Shown here one piece after another: positions 24,001 through 34,731 of a stretch of DNA of 64,000 nucleotides (positions within the stretch are counted from its first letter, which is position 1; every line of letters begins with the position of its first letter). The translations under genes were made by a program, and so were the position numbers. Origin of the DNA: Monocercomonoides exilis (lineage: Eukaryota > Preaxostyla > Oxymonadida > Polymastigidae); the NCBI GenBank assembly GCA_001643675.2, contig LSRY02000027.1, forward strand, positions 253,001-317,000. Reading direction: 5' to 3'. The notes beneath the pieces were generated by a model. That model was given only the letters and a program-made list of their open reading frames with translations, had not been told where the DNA came from and searched no databases.

Positions 24001-27000
24001 CCTTCTTGTTGAACCCACCCGAAGGCGACGAAAGCGCTGTGAGTGCAGATGCTTTGTCTGCCTCCGCCGCTGTGGTGGTGCTGCTGATGAACATTGCTCC
24101 TGGTATCTGCGCTGCTGCCTCCTCTGCCTCACTCGACAATGAGCGCCCTTGCTGTGCCTGGAGATATGCATTTCCTGGTGTCTTGTTCTGTCGCATCAGT
24201 CGGATCTGAAGATCGTCTGGATCAGTCAATGCAAGTTCTTCAGTCACAGCTACACAGATCAGATCAAATAGACCAATAGATTCAGGTGCTGGTTATAAAT
24301 AATAACAAATGAGAGGAAAAGAAAGGATAATTGATTTCAATAAATATCAAAAAAAAAAAGCAAATAAAAGTTACTGCAAAAATGTTAAAATGTTGATGCA
24401 ACAAAAATGAATAGATAATTCCAATGAACCGTCCAACACATACTGCTTTCAATGGAATGGAGGAGGTATCTGCTGACTCTTTCCATCCACACTTCCTTCC
24501 TCTCACTCGACGATAAGTCAACAAAGAATGCTTTCCTCAGCCCAGCGTCTGCCCCATCGCTCTTCATCGTCCACAGCACTGTCTTCAATGGCACATGCTT
24601 CTCATACCTCTTCCTGTTCTTCGGGGGCATCATCCCTGTCACCCACCCGCTCTCCAGATACTGCTTCCCTTCTGTTCCCCCCACCGTCTTCGAGATCGAG
24701 TCCACCACAACAAACGGATCACCTGTCTTCGCCAGCAGCTGCTCCTCCTGCGACCGCATGTCACTCACTGCCACAACTGCACTGGAGATCTTGTTGATCC
24801 CACTCGTCAGCACTGAGCCTATCCCACTCACAATCCCACTCACAGCTGAAGAGACTGTCAGATCCTGAAATGAGTCGTCCATCGGCAGCTCCTCCACTGC
24901 TTCTTTCTTTGATGATGATGATGATGGATCCAAAAAGGAGAAGAGCGAAAAAACAGAATGTAACAGCCCTGTCTTCTCCTCTTTGTCTTCCCCTTCTGTC
25001 ATTTTCCCGAAGCCTCGTGGGATCGAAATGGGAATGGCATTATTCAGAGAAAACACTTGTGTTGAGCCAATGACTTGTCGACTGTATGAAAGAGTGTTTT
25101 TAAGAGCTTGGTTCAAACTGATTGAGAAGCAATAAAAGAAAGATAAACACGAAAAAAGTATAAATATTAATAAGTAAAAAGCAAATATAAGAATTTTTGA
25201 TAACACAAATATCGCAACACACGATTGCACAAAGTACTTTGCCTTCCAGTTGATTGAAGGAGTAGTTCTGAACATCTTCTGGTGCCAGGCAGCAGCAGAC
25301 GGGTGGAGAGAGAGGCATTCGATGACAGCGCGTGTGCAGTTCGTGTCGTAGATGTTGGTGCTGTGGAGAGGGTGGCAGGAGTTCGCAACAGTCTCAGCAG
25401 AGATGAAGAGATGCTGAGAGAGCGCAGAGGGAGTGGTGGATGGGTTGTAGGAGTACTTCAGCAGAGAAGGTGTCATCAGCGGCGGGAAAGGTGATGGCGA
25501 GGCTGATGGGCGGATGGATGCTCCAGAAGACATCGAAGACGAGCTGCCTGATGATGAACTGTTTCCTCTGTCTGGAAATTCGTCATCTTCGTTCTCTTCT
25601 TCACCTTCTCCTCCTCTTCCAGTACTTGAAACGTTTCTCTCTCCTTCTCCTCCTCCACTGTTGTTGCCTTCTTTCTTCTCTTTCTCTGTCACAAGCGGCA
25701 TCGGAGCCACGATGTCCTCTTTCTTCTCGTTCAGCACACCTCCTTTGATCATCGCTGGTATCTGGTATTTAAAGCCGATCTTCCCATACGAGATGAACAC
25801 AATGTCCTGTGTAGACAGTCCAAACGGCGGCAGAAACATGCGCCGCATCACCACAAAGCGGATGTCCCTGCCTGGAATAGCCGACCGCAGCTGGCACTGC
25901 CACAGCAGACACGACGCTGGGTCGTTCGTCGGGTTCAGCTTCTTCCGCAGATCGTGTGTGTACACCAGCGCTGCAGCACCCAGGCGGCTCGATGAAATAG
26001 CCAGACGCCGAGATTTGGCTTCAAGCTCCGAAAGCTTCTGCTTTTCTTTTTGCCTTTCATTGCTGCTGAGCTCATCTTCTTCGTCGCTCTCGTCCAGCAG
26101 ATCCTCACTGCTGGCACTATCTTTTGACTCCTTCCCACTCTCAGGATTGAAAAGTGCTTGGCCAATCTCAGAGCATTTCTGCTCGGCGAATGAACGCAGC
26201 TGCAGAGCACTTGTTGCGTAGTTGGTCGCAACAGGTGGCATCACCCAAACTTCCAAGCCTTCGCCTTCGGGCGCAAGAAATGCTGCACATTCGGCTACGT
26301 TAAAAGGAAGACTTAGAGATGCAAGTGATGATGAATTCAAAATAGCTTTTCCTAATGTTTGTTCTTTTAAGAAGAATGGAGGAGACGATCTGAACGATGT
26401 GACTACAGATTCAATATATGATGGTGGAGAATCCTGCCTAAAAAGAGCTCCAAAAAAGGGAGAACGCTAAAGCAATGTTTAAATGCAATTCCATAAATGT
26501 ATAAATCAATAAATTATACCGAAGATGGAATCTTTTGGCGAAGATGGAACTGTGGAACAAAAAAATGAGGAATATAAAAAACATATCCAGCGAGTTCGAG
26601 ACGATGACATCTTTGCAACAAAATAAAAAAAACAGCATTTTTTTATGAAAAAACAACCAAAAATTTCATACCCTTTTGGAGATTTCAAACCGAGAGCAGA
26701 TGATGATGAAAAGACTTTTTTCCCTTCTGAAATGCATGGGGTCGCTTTTAAAGGAAAGTCCAATGATAACATAGTGTCAAATTTTTGAATTGTAGTGAAG
26801 CGAATTGCCATTTCACGTATAAGTTCATCTCTTTCACGTGTTTGTAATACAATTCCTGGACCAGAAGTAAATTCAATTTTAAAAGCCGTTTCATCGGATA
26901 AATCAACGGTAACTGCAAAAATCCTTCGAAGAGGATGCGAGTTTATTCTTGGTTCAGCGTATAGTTTCGCGAAGTGAATATGTGTTTTTGATAGCCCCAC

Positions 27001-27090
27001 ATAAACTTGATCGTTTGTGGATTGACAAAGAACGGCAAATGTTATACGATCTTGCACCACGCCGCTCAAAAATCTTGCAACACTATACAT
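21032..27090 (-). CDS. Large 1,859-residue protein, PH-like N-terminus and armadillo-like C-terminus
   Basis: Exons: 27090-26672, 26549-26520, 26437-25238, 25117-24444, 24288-21032; phases agree and total 1,859 residues. The second exon is only 30 bp, and the third junction (donor at 25237) has an alternative a few codons downstream. Residues 1-115 (RITFAVLCQSTNDQVYVGLS through IVLQTRERDELIREMAIRF) look like a PH-like fold. The middle is acidic and Ser-rich. A Lys/Glu helix (KEQIEKEKLEKERKEKERK) and proline-rich linkers follow, then helical repeats resembling armadillo/HEAT units (LLSLLRCLVNICSSNKDAKQ, FQILRLCADGNDTLGRRL, VPTLAWMVNGRLQSEQLLPP). Architecture is loosely reminiscent of RME-8/DNAJC13, but no J domain is seen. 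The long last exon is distinctly GC-richer than the surroundings. I do not recognise the family. Confidence 0.68.
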
Positions 27091-27395
27091 TTCAAATAAC
27101 AATGGGTCGTTATGATCCAAATTGTGATGTAAATTTTCAAAATATGATTTAACTAAACTGTATTTTTAATAAAATCGTAACTTAAAGATTACACAAAATC
27201 ATCAAAAACGTTAAAATAAAAAATATTCCTTTTCTAATTGATATTTTCAAAAACTGATATTCTTGTTTTGTTTCAAATATTTGCACAAAGGATATGAATA
27301 CATATTCCAATTGGAATATTCATTTCATGATAATTTTGGATTTTTTTTCCGGAATTCTGATTTTGAGACTATTTATTTTTGGGACAAAATAACAG
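27091..27395. promoter_or_regulatory. Divergent intergenic region between two genes
   Basis: 305 bp of AT-rich DNA between the starts of the minus-strand 1,859-residue protein gene and the plus-strand small gene. It must hold both 5' regions, although an upstream non-coding exon is possible because a CAG acceptor-like triplet immediately precedes the plus-strand ATG. No specific promoter motif was identified. Confidence 0.35.
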
Positions 27396-28205
27396 ATGAT
27401 CGAATCGATTATTCATTATCCTCCGGGAGAAGCTCCGAAAAAAGTTAAACAAGTTTCAAAAAGAAATGAAGAAACACTAGAAATCTCTTCCAAATATGAG
27501 CCTTTTCCAAAGCGTTCTATAGCGCGAGAAACGTTCATTAATCCAAAATTAGCTTTAAAAGCAGATATGCCTCCTGCTGGTGTACAAACGGATTGTAAAC
27601 GAAAAAGTCAAATATCGTTTTCAAGTGAAGAAACAAGTTTTACCTCGACAACCAGAGATTTACAAAAAAGCTGCTTTTTAAAAGATCGTGACTTCTCAAG
27701 GCCTCCTGCAGGTTATACGCAACCTTTGACGGAGCACGTTTCATTTGGACCAACTGCTGATAAAAGCGATTTTTTGGCATCAACACAGAAGCGTTCATAT
27801 GCTTCACCATCTTCAACTCAATCAAAAAAAATGCCTTCGTATCGAACTGACACTGATAGAGGAACTGTTGATATTGTGAAAAGTGTGAATGTTTATGTTT
27901 TTCTATTACAATGCTTATTTTTTGTTTTAGACGAACCACTTAGCCAAACCGATATTTTTGGTTTTGAAAGGTATAGGCCAGATACGCAAAAGAAATACAC
28001 TTCTTTGGCAAAAACTACGAATAAAATTGATTCAAAGACGGAATCAACCTTCTCTTCTTCTTCAGCTCGTGAAATTCATCCACTTGGAAGTGGAATGAAT
28101 GATATGAAAACAAGGAATTATTCTTCTCAACACTCAACAAGAAGCACTTCAAATCCTCAATATTTTCTTCCTCAGTCATCTTATAATATCATTTCAGGCC
28201 AATGA
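27396..28205 (+). CDS. Small basic protein, possible microtubule-associated repeat protein
   Basis: Exons 27396-27882 and 27931-28205 give 253 residues. The 48-bp intervening sequence (donor GTGTGAATG, acceptor TTTTAG) has no stop and a length divisible by three, so unspliced mRNA could also be read, adding a hydrophobic stretch. The protein is basic and lacks membrane segments. Degenerate aromatic/Pro/Gly motifs recur (FSRPPAGYTQPLTEHVSFGP, DKSDFLASTQKRSYASP, DIFGFERYRPDTQKKYTSLA), a style seen in axonemal microtubule inner proteins such as SAXO/FAM166-like families. That link is a weak inference from repeat style, not homology. The ATG follows a CAG triplet, so an upstream exon cannot be excluded. 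Confidence 0.55.
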   Translation: MIESIIHYPPGEAPKKVKQVSKRNEETLEISSKYEPFPKRSIARETFINPKLALKADMPPAGVQTDCKRKSQISFSSEETSFTSTTRDLQKSCFLKDRDFSRPPAGYTQPLTEHVSFGPTADKSDFLASTQKRSYASPSSTQSKKMPSYRTDTDRGTVDIVKSVNVYVFLLQCLFFVLDEPLSQTDIFGFERYRPDTQKKYTSLAKTTNKIDSKTESTFSSSSAREIHPLGSGMNDMKTRNYSSQHSTRSTSNPQYFLPQSSYNIISGQ

Positions 28206-28591
28206 ACATTCTAATTTCTCTTTATCTATTAAAATTTTAAATTGATATTTTTATTATTATTTGTTTTATTGTCTTTTTTCAGATATTGGAAAAAAAAAGT
28301 ATTTGTTACCAAAAGAAAATCCATGTTTCCAATTTTGAAAAATAATCAAATCATTAACAAAATGGGCATTGCCTCTTAAACATTTTAATAAAAATAAATA
28401 ATCACAAAATGAACCAGAAATATTTAACAATAAAAAGATAACCAGAAAATGATAAAAATAAAAAATGATATACTATTAATTATAAAATATTAAAAGAAAG
28501 TGAATGAATCAAAAATCAAAATAAAACTCATTAAAAATATTCACAAAATAATAAAATAACATCATTTTCTTTCCATAAAAAGCAAGAAAAA
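28206..28591. other. AT-rich spacer between convergent genes
   Basis: 386 bp of AT-rich sequence between two 3' ends. No gene, RNA or distinctive repeat recognised. Confidence 0.6.
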
Positions 28592-29530
28592 CTAAACAGG
28601 ATATGAGCCTCCATCTTTTTCATTCATTGTTTGTATTGGCTGCTTTTCAGGTTCAATATTGACAACAGTTTGATTAGATGGAAGTGCATAAGCAATTTGC
28701 TGTTGAGGGAGTTGTTGCAATGGTTGCATTGGATATTGTGGTTGCTGAGGATAAACATTTGGCTGCTGCATAGCTGGAGAAGCTTGATAAATACCACCAG
28801 CCATCATTTGATTTCCTTGTTGATAATTTAAGTTATATGCTTGAGAATTTTGATTTCTTCTTAAAATGAATTGCTGTTGAGCATATAACAGTGTTGATTG
28901 TGGATGAATTGTTCCCAAGTATCTGTTTAATTCGATGCAAAAAGGTTCACAAGTTGCCATATCAAACATTGATTGAGTTGCTATTGTAATTCCACTAATT
29001 TTGGTATAAGATAATGCCACAGAGTTACAACAGCTTGGAACTAAAAATATTCCAATCAAGTCTCTAAGAGGAAATATTTCTCTTTTTACTGGATCAATGC
29101 AGAAGCAACTGAAAACAGATGCAAGGTGTTGTCTTGTTCGGATAAATGTGAAAGTCTGTTCGTCGTAATCAACAATAAGTTCCGTTTTCCTATCTTGCCA
29201 TACCCATATCAACGCATACATAAAGAAAAGAAACATGAATGTCGCTGATACGGCGATAAATGGCGCCAATCCACAAACTCCCAAAACAATAGTTATTATG
29301 AGGCAAATGATGAATAAAATAAAGCAAGTCGTTGTGAACTTCCACATTCCGCTTCCTTTTTAAAGTGAAAAAAGCATAATTAAATGAAAATAAAAAATGA
29401 AAAAAAAACCTTTAATTCTTCTCTTTCCAGAATATACTTGTCCCTGATAATTCTGAACCATTCCGCCTTGGTTAACAACAGTCACCGGAACAGCAATTTG
29501 AGATAATTGATTTGAAACAACTGGTTGCAT
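28592..29530 (-). CDS. Two-helix membrane protein with Gln/Pro-rich tail
   Basis: Exons 29530-29410 and 29355-28592 (54-bp intron, donor GTTTTT) give 294 residues. A hydrophilic N-terminus (MQPVVSNQLSQIAVPVTVV) precedes two hydrophobic helices at about residues 46-66 (CFILFIICLIITIVLG) and 72-92 (IAVSATFMFLFFMYALIWVW), a hairpin. A folded segment follows (DRKTELIVDYDEQTFTF, then REIFPLRDLIGIFLVPSCC), and the last ~90 residues are Gln/Pro/Tyr-rich (YPQQPQYPMQPLQQLPQQQ). A short hairpin plus cytosolic low-complexity tail suggests an endomembrane adaptor-type protein, but the family is not recognised. Splicing is supported by matching phases on both sides. Confidence 0.68.
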
Positions 29531-30272
29531 ATCTTAATTATTAGATCAAATAAACCATAGAGGGAATTAAACGAAAGATTTCTACAAAAATATATATTAC
29601 GGTTGTCACATTTCTCCGAAATATCCAAACTTAAACAATAATGTTCTTTTATTTTTTTTAACAACAACAATTAATTAATTTGAGAACGCAATTATAAATA
29701 TATACATATATTTTAGGTTTGAGCTTTTGTGTTTGCTTCACAATTTTCAAATTACTGAATTTATGTGTTTGCTTTGATAAAATATCAAATTATTCAGCGC
29801 ATCTTTTCTAAACATTCAATAAAAATTGCGATAAAATAAGAGTTACTGTATTTATTATTATCCACGATATTTTCCTTTGAAATTGAATTCTATAAAAGAA
29901 TCTGAGGTTATTTATTCTATTGTGAGAATTAAAAATTTCAATAATTTTCGGAAAAAATATTCAAATGAAAAATTTTGCATCAATTTTCAATTCTAAGATG
30001 TTGAAGAATTTTTGATGAATCCAATTAAATAAAAAATTCAATTAAACTCAAAAAAATAATCATTAAAAAAAAATAATATTAGAAAACTCTTTGAAATTGC
30101 CACAAGAAAATATTCAGTTAATATCACTCCTTTTCAGTGACATTATAAATTTATTAAAAATTAATAAATTAATTTATTAATAATGTTATTTCAAAACAAA
30201 TTTTTATAAAAAATTCGAAAATAAATACACAAACAAAATATTTATATTAATCCCCAAAAAAAGAGCCTTTAA
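29531..30272. other. Gene-free AT-rich region
   Basis: About 740 bp with only very short frames. Extremely AT-rich with mirror-like TTAATAAATTAATTTATTAA near 30153-30181. It separates the two-helix protein gene from the striatin gene 3' end. Confidence 0.6.
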
Positions 30273-33200
30273 TCACTCAAGAAGAGCCGAGCGAATGTAG
30301 CTCTTACGAAACGGATGGCAATACAACTGCACAACACCATCAGCGCCAGCAGTGGCCAAAACAGGCAATGCAGGATGCATCAATATTGTTGTGATTCCTT
30401 CATCAAAGATTGGACGATGACTTGTGCTCTGCACGAACAGTGGAAATGAAATAGTTGATATATCAATGGAAATAATAAAAAATAAAATAAAATAAATAAA
30501 ATAAATAAATTATGATTTATGATGCAAATTAATAATGCTCCATACAAAAGACATGAATGGCTGAGACAGATTGCGCCTGTCCCAGATACGCACAGTGCAA
30601 TCGTTACCGGCAGTGAAAAAGACCAAAGAAGACGTCGAATAACACGCAGAAGTCACAACGGAGCGTGTTTGAGCTGAAGAAGAGGAAGAAGAGGAAGAGG
30701 AAGAATTTGAACAAGAAAGATAACCCTCGCTTTGTTGCAGCACATCAACAGCAGCACGAATGGAGTGTGCATTTCTGATGGTGTTTGTGACTGAGCATGT
30801 GGATGGATCGATCAGATAGACAGAGCCATCCAATGAAGAGGCAATGAATGGAGCAGATGAACTGTGTAAAGACGTGGGTGGTGTCAATGACAGAATTCGA
30901 GAGGTGAAATGGAACAGACTTGATTGCTGGTGAAAACAGGGAAAAAATTAAAGAGAAGGAAAAGATTGCGATGAAGAATTACAATAAGAAGAGTATTTTT
31001 TTATTAAAAATAAACATATAATAATTCAAATGGAAAAATACAAATATCAAAATAACAGTCAAAAACATTCAAATAAATATGTATCAACAAAATAATAATA
31101 ATAATAATAACACAGAGAATTATTTCTCTTCCCTCACACACCTCCATATTCGCTGTGGATGTGTGGCAGAGCTGTCTTCCTGCCACCACATCGAAGAAGC
31201 AGACATCACCTGACACAAACCCAGCCACAACACGTGTTGTCAGCAGAGGATGGAAGAAAGCAGTGATTGGAGTATCCAGAAGAATGCTATCAGAAGAAGA
31301 AGAAGAAGAGGAGGAGGAGGAGGAAGGGGAGAGGGGAGAAAAGAGAGAGTGAGAAGGAGAATGAGTGAATGAGCAGATTTCGCCAACATACGATTGTGAA
31401 GAAGGAGATGATGCAGTTGGAGACCCACTGAAGGAGAAAGAAGAAGAAGAAGAAGAAGAAGTGATGGAGGAAGAACGCTGAGCCAATGAAGATGTCAAAC
31501 TGCCAGTGGCAGCAGCAGAAGAAGAACCAGAAAGAGAAGGAGAAGAGGAAGAGGATGAAGAGGAAGATACATTTGACTGATAAGGCTGTGCAGAGAAAGG
31601 AGCCTTGCCAGACACTCGCCACACTCTCACTGTGTCATCTGCTGAAGAAGATACAATAAGTGTTGACTGAGCAGTAAATGAAGACAAGGAAGAAGCAGCA
31701 GAACGAACAGAAGAGGAAGAGGAGGAAGAAGAAGAAGAAGAAGTACCATACCCAGAAGATGACATATCAAACGATCCAGACATGCTACCTCCTCCTCCTC
31801 CTCCTCCGTCTCTCTTCTCTGCAATGGAATACACAACATCTCTATGCCCCCTCAGCTCATACAGCTTCAGCGGAGAGAGGCAGCCGTGTGCGTCTGTGAT
31901 GCAGTACTTCGGGTCAGGCAGCGCATAGATGCGGATCACCCCATCCTCTCCTCCCTGTGCTAAACACCCCAATGTCTTTGTCTTGCCAGAAGAAGAAGAT
32001 GATGACGATGATGATGAAACAGACGAGGTTTCGCTGTTGTTAATGCCAGATGAAGATCTTCTGCTGCTTCTGTCGTCGCCTCTTCCACTTCTGCTGTAAT
32101 CTCCACTCTGACTGCCACTCCCACTTCTTTCTCTTTCTCTTTCTCTCTCTCTCTCTCTCTTCTCATCTGCTGCTGTCACAAGGGAAGGGAGAAAAGTTGA
32201 GCAGAACACTCCGTTTCGTGGGCGCCTGCGGAATGAAGAAGAGAAAGAAGAGAAAGAAGATGAATTAGATGAATTCGAAGAGAAAGTGGATATAACATGA
32301 AGTGGCATAGGTGAAGGTGATGCATTCGATGAAGAGGAAGAGGAAGAGGAAGAGGAAGAAGGAAATACAGGGGCACTCAGAACAGATGAAGGAACAAAAG
32401 GGAAGGAAGATGATTGTTGTCCATTGAGAATAGGAGTGAATGTGTGTGATGAAGTGCTCTTTGACTGATAAGACATTGCAATTGGTGGCTTTGCAGCAGA
32501 TGCATAGGCAATCGAATAAGAGGGACGGAACATCGCAACTGGCTCTATTGCTTCTTTTCTGCTGGCAGCTGAAAAGGAAGAAGAGGAGGAGAAGGAGGAA
32601 GATGATGATGATGAGCGCTGAGAAGAAGAAAGTGACGGAGAGTTTGAGGAAGACATATCAGAATCAGATTTGTGTGCTCGTGAAGCAGCGCGTGTGGTGC
32701 TTGTGATGTCGCACAGAGAAGAAGTGCCGTCTTGTGAGGAGATGAGAAGGAGGAGGGCGTTTGGGTGGAATGAAAGGTATCTGATGGACGAGAGGTGATA
32801 TCCGATGGACGCAGAGGAGAAGAGCAGCTGTGGTGTTTGAGTGACCAGAAAGTCGGCAAAGGCAGACGGAGAAGCGGAAGACGAAGGAGCCTTCTGCAAC
32901 ACAGAGAAGGGGATTCCGACTTCAGATGAGGTGTTCTTTTCGGCTGCTGTGAGGAGGAGAGAATAGCTGTCAGATGAGGAAGAAGGAGAAGATGAAGAAG
33001 ATGAGGTAGATGGGGTAGATGAAGAAGGCATTGAAGAAGACGATGTGAGTGCTGATGAAGTGGAGGTGGCAGTTGAAGAAGCATTTGCTATAAGAGTTTG
33101 TTGTTTGGAGGAATCAATTGTGTTTGTTTTACTTTTGACTGTTGATTCTGAAGTCGATGTTTCAGATGACAAAGCATTGCTATCCAATTGATGAGCAGAT

Positions 33201-34642
33201 GGAGGCGAAGTGAGTGTGGAGTTGTTTGGGGATGTTGGTGGAGGAGCGGAAGGAGGAGGCGCTTTTGATAGTGCAGAAGGGGAAGAAGGAGAGTGGGGGA
33301 CTGGAGAAGAAGGCTGAGGCACAGAAGATTTTGGAGGTGATATAAGAGATGACTGCAGATATGAGGAAGAAGAATCCAATCGAATATACTCAGGCAAATC
33401 AAAGGGCACTGACGATGCATTGGCAATGCGAGGTGGGATTGAATTGTTGATGGAGAAAGCAGAGGCAGAGGATGGCTGGTGAATTGGTTGAGCTGATGAG
33501 GTGGATGAAGAAGTGTCTGTAAGATTCTGTGATGAAGAAGTTGTGGAGTCGTTAGATGAAGGTGAGGTATTGCTTAACGAAAAGACTTTCGAAGCATTCG
33601 AAGAAGGAAGATTGGCAATAAGAGGAGGCTGTGGAATTGGATCGGTTGCCGATGAAGATGAAGATGAAGAAATTGAATCAGCATGTGAAGCAATTGGAGT
33701 GCTCAATTGTTGAGAAATGTTTTGTGATAAAACGGTTGAAGAAGTGCTTGGCGACGATGCCATATCACTCGAACAGCCAATAAGGGAAGGATTTGTTTTT
33801 GTTTGAGAAGCAGCTATCTGCGAAGATGTTTCTTGGGTTTTTGAAATTAGCGGGGATATAACCGGTATGTTTATTGTGAAATTAGTTATAGTTTGCTGCG
33901 AAGAATCTTTATCAGAAATGTTAAAACGGTCAAATGCTTTGGTATCTAATAAAAGCTTTTGTTCAGCATAAACTCGTTCTTGACCATAAATAGGTACCAG
34001 TGCATTTTCAAGTATGTTGGAAAAGAGTGCAAGTGCATGAGCGCGAGCAGCTAATGGAGGAAATTTTAGAGAAAGAAAATAACTTTAAAAATTTACGTAT
34101 GACATGAAGAGCATTATCAAAATAAAAAAACATCATACTTCAACAAGGAATCGAGCAGCTCGGAAAATAATGGCATTCGATTTTCCGAATAAAGATTGTC
34201 AGATTTTTGCCTTCAAAAAAGAAAACAGTTTCAGAAAAGAAAATCAAATAAATATGCATCATGAAATCAATAAATAAGTGAATAATCAATAATACTGTTG
34301 TAATGTTAATGCGGTTTTCAATGACATAACAGTGTCAGAATGAATTTGTGTTTGTTCATCCAATTGAATTTTCAGCTTTTTCACTGTTCCTTTAAGAATC
34401 TAATAAATATATGATATAAAAAATTAAATAATAATATTAAAACGAGTATTTTAGCAATAAAATAAATTAATTATAAATGCTAAAAATAAAAGTAATTAAC
34501 TTACTTCATTATCGTTATGAAGCAATTTATTTTTCTGAACTTCCAATTCATAAACGCGTTTTGCCTCATATGATAAGCTTGCTAAGTGATCAAAAGTTGA
34601 ATACCCAACTGGAGCTCCAAATTGGCCTTTTCCCACAAACAT
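30273..34642 (-). CDS. Striatin-family WD40 scaffold (STRIPAK / PP2A B''' subunit)
   Basis: Exons: 34642-34505, 34399-34296, 34210-34139, 34082-31142, 30926-30546, 30428-30273; phases agree, 1,263 residues. The N-terminus is coiled coil (about 25-80: EAKRVYELEVQKNKLLHNDN, KGTVKKLKIQLDEQ), as in striatins, which dimerise and bind PP2A. WD repeats follow, separated by long serine-rich inserts: IRYLSFHPNALLLLISSQDG; CLAQGGEDGVIRIYALPDP with LKLYELRGHRDVVYS; LIVSSSADDTVRVW; FIASSLDGSVYLID; LVFFTAGNDCTVRIWDRRN; and a final repeat HRPIFDEGITTILMHP plus LATAGADGVVQLY. The last matches the diagnostic striatin ending (FDES.., then ASAGAD), and the GGxDxxI..W..P.P spacing matches too. Length exceeds the usual ~780 residues because of the Ser tracts. 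The start lies 89 bp from the divergent WDR7-like gene. Confidence 0.78.
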
Positions 34643-34731
34643 AAAAAATAAAATATATTATATAACCTCCTGATCAATGAATTCGTCAAAAAATATCAGT
34701 ATGGTTAGGAGCTGATCAAGAGCTTTTACTG
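34643..34731. promoter_or_regulatory. 89-bp head-to-head intergenic region (striatin / WDR7-like)
   Basis: Only 89 bp separate the two divergent start codons, so both 5' untranslated regions and core promoters must be packed here or overlap the neighbouring coding sequence. The sequence is AT-rich (TAAAAAATAAAATATATTATATAA) with no recognised factor site. Confidence 0.45.

Noticed and set aside
22644-24209. Several plus-strand frames of 100-175 residues opposite the 1,859-residue gene
   Set aside because: Shadows caused by the GC-rich composition of the true minus-strand exon; low-complexity Ser/Glu/Leu translations only.
21032-27090. Assignment of the 1,859-residue protein to RME-8/DNAJC13
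   Set aside because: PH-like start and ARM-like end are suggestive, but no J domain (HPD motif) or GYF-like segment was found and local matches are weak.
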